Assembly (NCBI GenBank): GCA_018267675.1
Contig: JAFDYA010000105.1
Coordinates: forward strand, 1 to 32,829
DNA: 32,829 nt
Reading direction: 5' to 3'
Source of the DNA: Bacteroidota bacterium
GTDB taxonomy: Bacteria > Bacteroidota > Bacteroidia > Chitinophagales > Chitinophagaceae
Numbering within the stretch: the first letter of the stretch is position 1; every line of letters begins with the position of its first letter. The notes beneath the pieces were generated by a model. It was not told the DNA's origin and made no database searches. It was given only the letters and a program-made list of their open reading frames with translations. Both the position numbers and the translations under genes were made by a program. This document shows positions 7,598 through 14,706 of the stretch, one piece after another.

Positions 7598-7845
7598 ATT
7601 CGGAACTTATCCACTATTCCAGATTTGCCAAGAGAATATTGCTGGGGCAAACGTAAATTTGGGGCGGATTTGTACCCTTCCTCCCATAGGGGGGATTTTT
7701 TTAGTAATTCAGTGAACCGATTAGTGGCAGAACCCATCAACTGACTTCGAAGAGAGGTGACCATAGTTGCTCGCTGAACAAGGAGAATGAGGGTGCCGTT
7801 TTATTAATTAATAGTAATGATGAGGCTGTAAGCGCAGCAGGAACC
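7598..7845. other. Divergent spacer between FMN reductase gene and parA
   Basis: No convincing gene. A hairpin CCTCCC-ATA-GGGGGG followed by A and T7 (7680-7702, plus strand) looks like a small terminator, although no plus-strand gene precedes it. An AT-rich stretch (7798-7820) directly upstream of parA may hold its promoter. A perfect parS-like palindrome was not found by eye. Confidence 0.4.
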
Positions 7846-8667
7846 ATGAGTAAGATAATTGCAATAGCCAATCAAAAAGGCGGAGTCGGCAAGACCACTA
7901 CCGCAATCAACCTAGCCGCATCGCTAGCTGTTCTGGAGTTTAAAACACTGCTTATCGATGGCGACCCCCAAGCCAATAGCACCACCGGTAACGGCTTTGA
8001 CCTGAAAAATATTCAGCTTTCACTTTACGATTGCCTGGTCAATGAAACCCCGATTAGCCAAGTGGTCCTCGAGACGGAAACTCCCAACCTATATCTTCTT
8101 CCCTCTCATTTGGATTTGGTAGGAGCAGAGATAGAATTGATCAACCATCCCTCCCGCGAGCACATCCTACGCGATGCCTTGGCGGAAGTCCGTAATGATT
8201 ATGATTTCATCATCATCGATTGCTCTCCTTCACTCGGCCTCATCACCGTCAATGCCCTGACCGCCGCCGATAGCGTGGCCATACCCGTACAATGTGAATA
8301 CTTTGCCCTGGAAGGCTTGGGCAAGCTGCTCAACACCATCAAGATTGTACAAACTCGCATCAACACGAGCTTACAGATAGAAGGCATCCTCATGACGATG
8401 TATGATGGCCGCCTGCGGCTCAGCAATCAGGTAGTGGAAGAGATTAAGAACCATTTTGGCGATACTGTTTTCCACACCATTATTCATCGCAATACCAAGC
8501 TGGGCGAGGCGCCTAGTTTTGGCCGCCCCGCATTGATGTATGACGCGGATAGTACCGGTGCCATTAACTACTTTAACCTTGCCAAGGAAATTCTGCAAAA
8601 GAATGACCTGACCAAGATCAAAAACAAGGACAAAATTTTAGAAACTAGCGAGGATGGCGACCAGTAA
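7846..8667 (+). CDS. parA: Chromosome-partitioning ATPase ParA (Soj)
   Basis: The 273-residue P-loop ATPase has a deviant Walker A motif KGGVGKTT at residues 11-18, with the signature lysines at 11 and 16. LLIDGDPQANST follows for the A' motif, and YDFIIIDCSPSLGLITVNAL for Walker B. This matches chromosomal Soj/ParA, which binds DNA non-specifically in the ATP form and segregates ParB-parS complexes. A purine-rich GCAGGAACC precedes the ATG. The stop overlaps the start of parB by 14 bp, the usual coupled arrangement. The C-terminus carries a short lysine-rich extension (NDLTKIKNKDK). Confidence 0.96.
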   Translation: MSKIIAIANQKGGVGKTTTAINLAASLAVLEFKTLLIDGDPQANSTTGNGFDLKNIQLSLYDCLVNETPISQVVLETETPNLYLLPSHLDLVGAEIELINHPSREHILRDALAEVRNDYDFIIIDCSPSLGLITVNALTAADSVAIPVQCEYFALEGLGKLLNTIKIVQTRINTSLQIEGILMTMYDGRLRLSNQVVEEIKNHFGDTVFHTIIHRNTKLGEAPSFGRPALMYDADSTGAINYFNLAKEILQKNDLTKIKNKDKILETSEDGDQ

Positions 8668-9568
8668 TACTTCCAAAAACAAGCAAGCTTTAGGCAAAGG
8701 GATTCGCGCTTTGCTCAATAATATTGATGACGAGCTGAGCAATAATGCCGCCGCCGTCCCCGCAGTGAATGGTGCTGCCACCGCAGGCTTGCGCGTGCCC
8801 GTAGATCAAATCAGTCCCAACCCGATGCAGCCCCGTCGGGATTTTGACGATGAAGCACTCCGCGAATTAGCCGACAGCATTAAGATGCACGACATCATCC
8901 AACCGGTGACCGTCACCAAACTCGCCAATGGAAAATACCAACTCATCTCCGGAGAGCGGCGCTGGCGAGCCAGCAAACTAGCCGGGCTAAAAGACATCCC
9001 CGCCTATATCCGTACCGCCGAGGACAATGGATTGCTGGAATTGGCACTGCTAGAAAACCTCCAACGGGAAGACCTCAATGCTATTGAAATCGCCATGAGC
9101 TACCGCCGCCTAATGGACGAGTGTAACCTCACCCAAGAAGGCGTTGCCGACCGGATGAACAAAGACCGGAGCACGGTGACCAACTATCTCCGCCTCCTCA
9201 AGCTACCGCCGGATATTCAAAAATCCGTGCGCGATGGCGTGCTCAGCATGGGTCATGCCCGAGCCATCATCGGTCTCGATGCTGTGGATCATCAACTTTA
9301 TGCCTTCCGTGAAGTGCGCGAAAAAGGCCTATCTGTACGCCAGACTGAAGCCTTGGTCAAAAGCCTGACTGAAGAAAAAGTGGGTGCAGGAGCCAAGAAA
9401 AAAGCCGCAAAACTACCCCCCGCCTACAAGCGTATTGAAGACAATTTGACCTCCCATTTTGCCACCAAAGTGAAACTGGATAGAAAAAAGAACGGACGAG
9501 GTACGGTACTTATAGAGTTTTACAACGACGAAGACCTAGAGCGCATCATCGCTGCGATGAAGCTGTAA
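8654..9568 (+). CDS. parB: Chromosome-partitioning protein ParB (Spo0J)
   Basis: The 304-residue protein has, in order: a flexible N-terminus with LGKGIRALL (the ParA-stimulating segment, about 13-21); the ParB/Srx CTPase domain with SGERRWRASKLAG (the GERRxR box); the ENLQREDLNAIEIA segment; a helix-turn-helix LTQEGVADRMNKDRSTVTNY; and MGHARAIIGL. The lysine-rich linker and C-terminal dimerisation domain follow. It binds parS, spreads as a CTP-dependent clamp and works with ParA. It overlaps parA by 14 bp. The length is typical for chromosomal ParB in Bacteroidota. Confidence 0.96.
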   Translation: MATSNTSKNKQALGKGIRALLNNIDDELSNNAAAVPAVNGAATAGLRVPVDQISPNPMQPRRDFDDEALRELADSIKMHDIIQPVTVTKLANGKYQLISGERRWRASKLAGLKDIPAYIRTAEDNGLLELALLENLQREDLNAIEIAMSYRRLMDECNLTQEGVADRMNKDRSTVTNYLRLLKLPPDIQKSVRDGVLSMGHARAIIGLDAVDHQLYAFREVREKGLSVRQTEALVKSLTEEKVGAGAKKKAAKLPPAYKRIEDNLTSHFATKVKLDRKKNGRGTVLIEFYNDEDLERIIAAMKL

Positions 9569-9594
9569 TCAAAACCAATTCCCGAATTCAGCAA

Positions 9595-9697
9595 TTTTGG
9601 GCGCATGGCAAAGCCACCGCGCTATCCGCTGCAAGTCCTCATTCCGCTCCGTTGCACTCCACTTCATTCAGAGCTTTCCGCTACTATCGCTTGCGCA
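9595..9697 (-). repeat. Dispersed intergenic repeat, copy between parB and tRNA-Ala
   Basis: Read on the minus strand it begins GCGCAAGCGATAGTAGCGGA and ends AGCGCGGTGGCTTTGCCATG followed by CGCCCAAAA. Both ends match the element at 14301-14388, with two differences over the 32 bp at the right end (9603-9634 versus 14348-14379). The middle sections differ: here the filler has GTGCAACGGAGCGGAATGAG, there a perfect hairpin. It occupies the whole spacer between parB and the tRNA terminator. Confidence 0.7.
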
Positions 9698-9713
9698 GCA
9701 GCACCCTAGCAAT

Positions 9714-9753
9714 AAAAAAAACCGGTGCACATTGGCAACAATGTAGCACCGGT
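9714..9753 (-). terminator. Rho-independent terminator of tRNA-Ala
   Basis: The arms ACCGGTGCACATTG (9721-9734) and CAATGT-A-GCACCGGT (9739-9753) pair over 14 bp with one bulged base and a four-base loop. On the minus strand this is followed by T8 (9714-9721). It sits 20 nt after the tRNA 3' end and is strong and well formed. Confidence 0.88.
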
Positions 9754-9773
9754 AAATATCTAAGCAAATACTC

Positions 9774-9849
<76 letters not shown>

Positions 9850-9862
9850 GCTTTTGGGGCTG

Positions 9863-9893
9863 CAAATATAACCGTGTTATTCTTTCGCTCCAA
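9863..9893 (-). promoter_or_regulatory. Promoter of tRNA-Ala
   Basis: The minus strand has TTG (9891-9893), 20 nt, then TATATTTG (9863-9870), a full match to the Bacteroidota -7 consensus. The tRNA 5' end is 13 nt further on, leaving a short leader for processing. Confidence 0.7.
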
Positions 9894-9929
9894 TCTTTAT
9901 TTGTACCTTTCCGAAACTAATTTTAGCTC

Positions 9930-10103
9930 ATGGGAGTTTGGCACCAAATCCAGCAATATCTATTTCTAAAAAAGCGAGATCCAAAGGCTCCTCGCAATGC
10001 CAATATCTTCCTGATGCATGGCATGAATCGGATATCCATTTTGATCTTCCTGATTGCGATCATCATCATGCTACTTCGGATATTTTTCGGCAAGCCGATC
10101 TAG
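9930..10103 (+). CDS. Small single-pass membrane protein (DUF6728-like)
   Basis: ATG at 9930-9932 opens a 57-codon frame ending in TAG at 10101-10103. The first part is basic and polar (MGVWHQIQQYLFLKKRDPKA), then comes NANIFLMHGMNRISIL and a hydrophobic helix of about 16 residues (IFLIAIIIMLLRIFF) ending GKPI. This pattern, with a conserved MHG-NRISI just before one transmembrane helix, matches a short Bacteroidota family I recall as DUF6728. The family number is from memory and its function is unknown. The N-terminus is predicted in the cytoplasm. The gene ends 10 bp from the 3' end of the convergent pdxA. Confidence 0.75.
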   Translation: MGVWHQIQQYLFLKKRDPKAPRNANIFLMHGMNRISILIFLIAIIIMLLRIFFGKPI

Positions 10104-10113
10104 CCCAGTAGCA

Positions 10114-11166
10114 TCAATAGCGCTCCTTAGCAAGCTTACTCCGCTGAAGCGGGTTGGCCGTGTTTTCATCATATTGCTTCCGTTGTGCCAACAAATCGAT
10201 AGCCGCAAATACGGCCTGCCGGAAAGAGTCCGGGTCGGCAATCCCCTTGCCAGCAATATCAAAAGCGGTACCATGGTCGGGCGAGGTACGTATCACCGGC
10301 AACCCCGCAGTAAAATTGATACCATTTCCTCCGGCTATGGTTTTGAAAGGGATCAAGCCTTGATCATGGTACATAGCCAAGACGCCATCAAAGTGAGTAT
10401 AGGTTCTGCGGGCAAAAAAGGCATCAGCACTATAAGGGCCATAGACAAGCTGTCCGGTGGACTGCAACTGCTCCGCAACGGGTTTGATCAAGTCAATATC
10501 TTCCCGGCCAATATTCCCATCGTCGCCCGCATGAGGGTTGAGGCCCAGCAAAGCAATCTTTGGCTTATCGATGCCAAAATCCCGCTTCAGGGTCGTGCTC
10601 AACAGTCCTATTTTGCTCAGTAATAACTCCCGGGTAATGAGCCCGGAAACTTGTGCTAAGGGGACATGCTCTGTGGCGAGTGCTACCCTCAAATCATCAT
10701 TATACAAGAGCATCAATACATCCTTAGCGTTAAAGGCTGCTTTGAGATAGGGCGTATGGCCCGTATAGTTAAAGTCTTGCACATGCGTATTCCGCTTGTC
10801 CAGGGGGGCTGTAACTAAGGCATCAATCTGACCATCTTTCAGGCATTGAACTGCTACCATCAAGGAGCGTACGGCATACTTCCCCCCTAGCTCCGTGAGC
10901 TGCCCGGGTTGGTGATTCACTTCCTCTTCCCAACAGCTAAAAACATGGACAGATTTGGTGTCCAGCTTAGTGAAATCCTTGATAGTATTGAAGGCAAAGG
11001 GGGTATCCGGTATGCCTTTGCGCAGGGTATTGATCAATTTGGACGATGCAAAAATAACGGGCTGGCAAAAGTCCAGCATTCGGGTATCAGAGAAGGTTTT
11101 GATGATTATTTCAGGGCCAATACCGTTGAGATCGCCGATAGAAATACCAAGAATAGGTTTTTGCAT
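10114..11166 (-). CDS. pdxA: 4-hydroxythreonine-4-phosphate dehydrogenase
   Basis: The 350-residue enzyme of the DXP-dependent pyridoxal-phosphate pathway oxidises 4-phosphohydroxy-L-threonine with NAD+ and needs a divalent metal. Seen in order: GISIGDLNGIGPEI at 7-20; LVTAPLDKRNTH with NYTGHTPYL; GLNPHAGDDGNIGREDID (metal-ligand histidine); YHDQGLIPFKTI; and the GGNGINFTAGLPVIRTSPDHG signature followed by GTAFDIAGKG. The length is a little above the usual 330, with a C-terminal tail (QRKQYDENTANPLQRSKL). The ATG at 11164-11166 is only 4 nt from a TATCTTTG -7 box. A start further downstream would remove the GDxNGIGPE motif, so the message may be leaderless. Confidence 0.96.
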   Translation of the reverse strand: MQKPILGISIGDLNGIGPEIIIKTFSDTRMLDFCQPVIFASSKLINTLRKGIPDTPFAFNTIKDFTKLDTKSVHVFSCWEEEVNHQPGQLTELGGKYAVRSLMVAVQCLKDGQIDALVTAPLDKRNTHVQDFNYTGHTPYLKAAFNAKDVLMLLYNDDLRVALATEHVPLAQVSGLITRELLLSKIGLLSTTLKRDFGIDKPKIALLGLNPHAGDDGNIGREDIDLIKPVAEQLQSTGQLVYGPYSADAFFARRTYTHFDGVLAMYHDQGLIPFKTIAGGNGINFTAGLPVIRTSPDHGTAFDIAGKGIADPDSFRQAVFAAIDLLAQRKQYDENTANPLQRSKLAKERY

Positions 11167-11170
11167 GGAG

Positions 11171-11178
11171 CAAAGATA
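11171..11178 (-). promoter_or_regulatory. -7 box at the pdxA start
   Basis: TATCTTTG fits TAnnTTTG perfectly and lies 4 nt before the pdxA ATG. Transcription from it would begin at or next to the start codon. No TTG lies at 19-nt spacing. Confidence 0.4.
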
Positions 11179-11364
11179 GCAGGCTTAAAAAAATGGAGGG
11201 TTTGGGGTTGTTGTTGTACCAGCGCGAGACAAACTGACGACAAAGCAGACTATAGCACAAATATTGAATTGGATTCCTATCGTTCATTATTTTTCAAACG
11301 TTCAATAGCTGCAGTTCACCCACCCTATTGCCAATTTGTTTGCTATAGGAAGGTCTGATTTTCA

Positions 11365-11670
11365 TTATAGCCTAATCGACAATTCTAAGTGCCCTCCAAA
11401 GCCAAGTTCAACTATTTTTTGAAGTGTTGAAAGTCTTGCTTCTTTGATGTTGTTCTCAATTTTTGAAATATACGATTTTGTTGTACCAACCCTGTCGGCA
11501 AGTTCTTCTTGGGTCAAGCCTTTTTCAAGTCTTGCTTGTTGAAGCATTACTCCGATTTTAAAACTTTCGTAACCTGCTTCCAATTCATCACGTTTTTTCG
11601 TTCCAAGTTTGCCGTAGTTTTTTTCTTTAAAATCTTCTAGCGTCACTAAGCTTTTATTTTTCGTTTTCAT
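11365..11670 (-). CDS. higA: HigA-type antitoxin, XRE family HTH
   Basis: The 101-residue protein has a polar N-terminal segment and a Cro/C1-type helix-turn-helix, GLTQEELADRVGTTKSYISK, at residues 51-70, followed by IENNIKEARLSTLQKIVEL. It overlaps the end of the upstream toxin gene by 17 bp, and the toxin-first order is that of higBA. The antitoxin is expected to bind and neutralise the toxin and to repress the shared promoter at 12006-12035. The two genes are visibly richer in A and T than pdxA and the sulfotransferase genes around them, which suggests horizontal acquisition. Confidence 0.85.
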   Translation of the reverse strand: MKTKNKSLVTLEDFKEKNYGKLGTKKRDELEAGYESFKIGVMLQQARLEKGLTQEELADRVGTTKSYISKIENNIKEARLSTLQKIVELGFGGHLELSIRL

Positions 11671-12001
11671 ACTCTGTTTTTATTTTAATTGCCATTTCAA
11701 TCTCTTTCTTAGGTGTTTTTTGCGTTTTCTTCTGAAACCCATTTGCCAAAACAACTAGTTGTCCTTTGTCAAAAAAACAGAAAATACGATAAATATTACT
11801 TCCTAATTGTACTCGGATTTCGTAAAGCCCGTCTGTATTTTCTATATGCTTTAGATACGTTTCGGGAACTCTTTCTAAGTCTTGTACCAAGTCTAATATC
11901 CAAACAATTTTTGCTTTTACTTTCTTACTTTGCATATCAAAAAATGCCTGAAAATAATCTTTGTAAAAAACTATTGTTCTATATTTCTGCTTTTCACTCA
12001 C
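11654..12001 (-). CDS. higB: HigB/RelE-superfamily toxin (Gp49-like)
   Basis: Starting at GTG 11999-12001 the protein is 115 residues, normal for the phage Gp49-like (PF05973) toxin group. RelE-fold elements are visible: RTIVFYKDYFQAFFD, KAKIVWILDLVQDLERVP, then YEIRVQLGSNIYRIFCFFDK, LVVLANGFQKKTQKTPKKEI. The arginines and the KKTQKTP loop match the mRNA-contacting surface of this family. The open frame extends upstream to 12160, but that part has no family similarity and overlaps a consensus promoter, so I prefer the GTG. Gp49-like toxins cleave translated mRNA on the ribosome. The cognate antitoxin gene overlaps the 3' end. Confidence 0.83.
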   Translation of the reverse strand: MSEKQKYRTIVFYKDYFQAFFDMQSKKVKAKIVWILDLVQDLERVPETYLKHIENTDGLYEIRVQLGSNIYRIFCFFDKGQLVVLANGFQKKTQKTPKKEIEMAIKIKTEYENEK

Positions 12002-12005
12002 ATTG

Positions 12006-12035
12006 CAAATATACGATAGTTTCCCCTTAGTGCAA
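12006..12035 (-). promoter_or_regulatory. Promoter of the higBA-type operon
   Basis: The minus strand has TTG (12033-12035), exactly 19 nt, then TATATTTG (12006-12013), a perfect Bacteroidota promoter. The GTG start of the toxin follows after only 4 nt, so transcription would begin at or next to the start codon. Confidence 0.65.
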
Positions 12036-12160
12036 CTATATTGCTTGGTTATTTCGTTCGTAGTTATAAGTAGAGTTAGGCTTAGTGTATGGGTAACCCT
12101 GCCCACAAACCGAGTATTGTCGACTACTGGACGTAAATACACACAGTACCTATTTTGCAA

Positions 12161-12426
12161 AAACTGAAAGGCACCTCGTAGTTTTCTTATTGCTGAATTC
12201 TATCAAATTTTTGCCAATCCATAGAAATTGCAAGACTTCACAAAAAGGAATTCCAAAAAAAATTGCTCTATAAAAAGCTTGTGTTCTCCGCAGGGCCTTT
12301 GTCAGAAAAGCAAAGCAAACCGACAAAGCTGCTCCATTGGTCGCAAGGAGATTGGGGAAGTAATGGACTCAAAATAGCTTGAGCAAAAACAAGCAAGTCC
12401 ACTATCACTACTAAATCTACAAAAAG
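12161..12426. other. Spacer with leader of the first sulfotransferase gene
   Basis: No gene is visible. It is AT-rich up to about 12280. From 12284 to 12344 it carries a leader that also occurs upstream of the second sulfotransferase gene (listed separately). The remaining 80 nt up to the ATG show no clear element. Confidence 0.5.
12284..12344 (+). promoter_or_regulatory. Conserved leader element, first copy
   Basis: It contains TTCTCCGCAG (12284-12293), the inverted repeat CTTTGTC/GACAAAG separated by about 18 nt, and TTGGTCGC (12337-12344). The same blocks in the same order lie before the second sulfotransferase gene. Distances to the ATG are nearly equal: 143 versus 141 nt from the first block. 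The intervening sequence has diverged. This is consistent with a conserved 5' UTR hairpin or regulator site. A dispersed repeat is the alternative. Confidence 0.5.
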
Positions 12427-14088
12427 ATGAAACAATCCTTACTTCTTGCCGCAGTGCTCTGCTCGAGCCTGCTCCAAGCACAGCAAACTGTGGGGCTATT
12501 TTCAAAGTCTTCTAATACTGAAGAAGGCTATATCTTGATGGCGCCCACAGCATCTACCACCACTTATTTAATTGACAAATGTGGCAAGGAAATCCACAAA
12601 TGGGCGGGCAATTATAAGCCCGGTGCGAGTGCCTATCTACTTGAAGATGGAAGCCTACTTCGTGCCGGCCTCACCAACAACACCACCTTCTACTACGCAG
12701 GCGGTGGCGGGGCCATTCAACGATACGACTGGAATGGCAACCTGATCTGGGACTTCAAAATATCCTCCAGCACCGAGTGCCAACACCATGACATCTGCCA
12801 GCTCCCTAATGGCAATGTACTCGCTATTGTGTGGGAGATGAAGAGCGATGAAGATGCCTACCTCGCCGGTAGAGATTCGTCTATTGTAGGCTCGGCAATC
12901 TGGCCGGACAAAATAGTGGAGTATAAGCCTAACGGGAAATTTGGCGCAACAGTTGTTTGGGAATGGCACGCTTGGGATCACCTCGTACAAGACCGCGACC
13001 CTTTGCGGGCAAATTATGGTACCTTATACGACAACCCTGGGAAGCTTGATATCAATCATATCTCCGGCTCCGCACTGAACCCCGATTGGCTACACATCAA
13101 CTCTGTTGCTTACAACCCAACGACCGACCAAATCCTCCTGAGTTGCTTTCACTTTAATGAGATTTGGGTGATTGACCATAGTACGACTACTGCCGAGGCG
13201 AAGGGAAATACTGGTGGTATTAGTGGTCGTGGCGGCGAAATCTTATATCGTTGGGGCAACCCCCAGATGTATGGACGGGGCACTGTGGCCGATCGTCATT
13301 TCTTTGAATCACATGACGCACATTGGATACCGGATGGCCTTCCGGATGCCGGAAAAATAATCGTGTTCAATAATGGTGCCGGTCGCCCTAGTGGCAACTA
13401 TAGCTCCGTAGAAATCCTTGAACCACCCATGGAGCCGGATGGTAATTATACGCTCCTGCCCTACCAAGCCTATGGCCCTATGAAGCCGGACTGGACCTAT
13501 ACTTCATCTCCGAACCCTACCGACTTCTATTCCGCGGTGATGGCTGGGGCGCAACAATTGCCCAATGGGAACACGCTGATCTGCGAAGCAACTACGGGTA
13601 GGCTTTTTGAAGTGGACAATAATGGCGCAATTCAATGGGAATACCGAAACCCTGTGGGCACAAATGGTATTACAAAACAAGGGGAGGTGCCGCAGCAAAA
13701 TATGATCTTCAGAGTACGGCAGTATCCGGCAGACTATCCCGGCCTAAAGGGAAAAACACTGGTAGCCGGACTTCCGATTGAAAAAAACCCATTGCCCTAT
13801 ACTTGCTATAGCCAAGCGCCAAACAGTATTGGCACCGAACCTAACCAACAAGCTGTAGTGGTGAGCAATCCGTTTGGGAACTCAATAAAGATGAAAGCCG
13901 GAAGCCAGCTGGGCAAGACTCAGGCACATCTGATCAATACTTTGGGTACACTTTGTGGCCAATGGGATATTGACCTAAAGGCAGGGCAAGCAATAGACTT
14001 ACCTGTTTCGGAAAATCTGCCGGCAGGCTTGTACCTCCTCCAATTGGATAATGGCCAACAACAACGCATTAAACTAGTGAAACAGTAG
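12427..14088 (+). CDS. Aryl-sulfate sulfotransferase-like protein, T9SS cargo (copy 1)
   Basis: The 553-residue protein has a signal peptide (about 1-19, ending LLQAQ) and a six-bladed-propeller type arylsulfotransferase domain (PF05935-like). Conserved histidine motifs are CQHHDICQLPNGN (118-130), DWLHINSVAYN (220-230) and FESHDAHWIPDG (293-304), with GGEILYRWGNPQ and NYSSVEI nearby. In known ASSTs such histidines carry the sulfate and activate the phenol acceptor. From about 470 a T9SS type A sorting domain follows: NPFG, HLINTLGTLCGQW and LPAGLYLLQLDNGQQ before the C-terminal lysine. The product should therefore be exported across the outer membrane or anchored at the surface. The substrate is unknown. 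A closely related gene follows at 14707. Confidence 0.85.
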   Translation: MKQSLLLAAVLCSSLLQAQQTVGLFSKSSNTEEGYILMAPTASTTTYLIDKCGKEIHKWAGNYKPGASAYLLEDGSLLRAGLTNNTTFYYAGGGGAIQRYDWNGNLIWDFKISSSTECQHHDICQLPNGNVLAIVWEMKSDEDAYLAGRDSSIVGSAIWPDKIVEYKPNGKFGATVVWEWHAWDHLVQDRDPLRANYGTLYDNPGKLDINHISGSALNPDWLHINSVAYNPTTDQILLSCFHFNEIWVIDHSTTTAEAKGNTGGISGRGGEILYRWGNPQMYGRGTVADRHFFESHDAHWIPDGLPDAGKIIVFNNGAGRPSGNYSSVEILEPPMEPDGNYTLLPYQAYGPMKPDWTYTSSPNPTDFYSAVMAGAQQLPNGNTLICEATTGRLFEVDNNGAIQWEYRNPVGTNGITKQGEVPQQNMIFRVRQYPADYPGLKGKTLVAGLPIEKNPLPYTCYSQAPNSIGTEPNQQAVVVSNPFGNSIKMKAGSQLGKTQAHLINTLGTLCGQWDIDLKAGQAIDLPVSENLPAGLYLLQLDNGQQQRIKLVKQ

Positions 14089-14109
14089 CTGTATTGTCGG
14101 ACGGTGCAC

Positions 14110-14141
14110 AAAAGGGAATACTGAATAGTGTTCCCTTTTTT
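14110..14141 (+). terminator. Rho-independent terminator of sulfotransferase copy 1
   Basis: AAAAGGGAATACT and AGTGTTCCCTTTT pair over 13 positions, with one T-G, around a GAAT loop, and the pairing runs into T6. It lies 22 nt after the stop codon, so the second copy is transcribed separately. Confidence 0.85.
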
Positions 14142-14300
14142 GTTGCGCCACGCACATCAAGCTGTGGCAGGAAAAACTCCGATTTTGATCCTCATCATGG
14201 GCACTAATGAGTCTTGGATGAAAAGGGATGAGGGATTCTTTGCCGGTGCTGAAGTGCCCTTCAACTCAGGGTGGGAGCCGAGTGCCGGTGGTCGGATCCC

Positions 14301-14388
14301 GCAAGCGATTGTAGTGGAAATCATTTGCGCCCCTTAGGGCGCAAATATTGCAACGGAAAGCGCGGTGGCTTTGCCATGCGGCCAAAAA
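14301..14388 (+). repeat. Dispersed intergenic repeat with internal perfect hairpin
   Basis: It begins GCAAGCGATTGTAGTGGAAA and ends AGCGCGGTGGCTTTGCCATG followed by CGGCC and an A-run, as in the inverted copy at 9595-9697. Between the ends is the hairpin ATTTGCGCCC-CTTA-GGGCGCAAAT (14323-14346), a perfect 10-bp stem. No T-tract follows, so it is not an ordinary terminator. Confidence 0.7.
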
Positions 14389-14565
14389 ATGATTGCAAAA
14401 AGATGCTGGCAAAATAGGGTGATGATTGCATCGGCCTGTACTCCTACATCAATAGTACAAGAGCAGGATTTCTTGCCTTTAGCGATGACGTAGCTGAGGA
14501 AATTCTTAGGGGAGGCAGGTCTAAAAAAATGATCCACACGAAACTTAGTCGCTTAAAAACTAGGC

Positions 14566-14625
14566 TTCTCCGCAGCCTGTTTGTCATATTCCAGATGCAA
14601 CCGACAAAGTACGGGAATTGGTCGC
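14566..14625 (+). promoter_or_regulatory. Conserved leader element, second copy
   Basis: TTCTCCGCAG (14566-14575), TTTGTC paired with GACAAA about 17 nt on, AACCGACAAAG and TTGGTCGC (14618-14625) repeat the layout seen upstream of copy 1. The segments between the blocks differ, so the conserved parts stand out. Confidence 0.5.
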
Positions 14626-14706
14626 GAAGGCTTAACAAACGCTTATCAAACGTGGTAGCTTAGGAGGCCAAGCTTGCATTTTTTCAATCAATAATCTCAT
14701 CGAACT

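Larger units (their letters stand above)
14142..14706. other. Spacer between the two sulfotransferase genes
   Basis: No credible gene. It contains a dispersed repeat with a perfect 10-bp hairpin (14301-14388) and the second copy of the leader element (14566-14625). A 69-codon open frame at 14128-14337 starts inside the terminator and has no recognisable features. Confidence 0.55.

Noticed and set aside
7579..7764. 61-codon frame on the minus strand upstream of the FMN reductase gene
   Set aside because: It overlaps the reductase start and its -7 box, and its C-terminal half shows no recognisable pattern. A real gene here would place the promoter inside its own coding sequence.
7600..7845. 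parS site or replication origin near parAB
   Set aside because: No 14-16 bp palindrome of parS type and no DnaA-box cluster were seen by eye in the window.
11654..12160. Long version of the HigB-like toxin (168 codons)
   Set aside because: The extra N-terminal part lies over a consensus promoter and lacks family similarity. The GTG at 12001 gives the normal length.
14128..14337. 69-codon plus-strand frame between the sulfotransferase genes
   Set aside because: It begins inside the terminator hairpin and ends inside a repeat, with no recognisable features.
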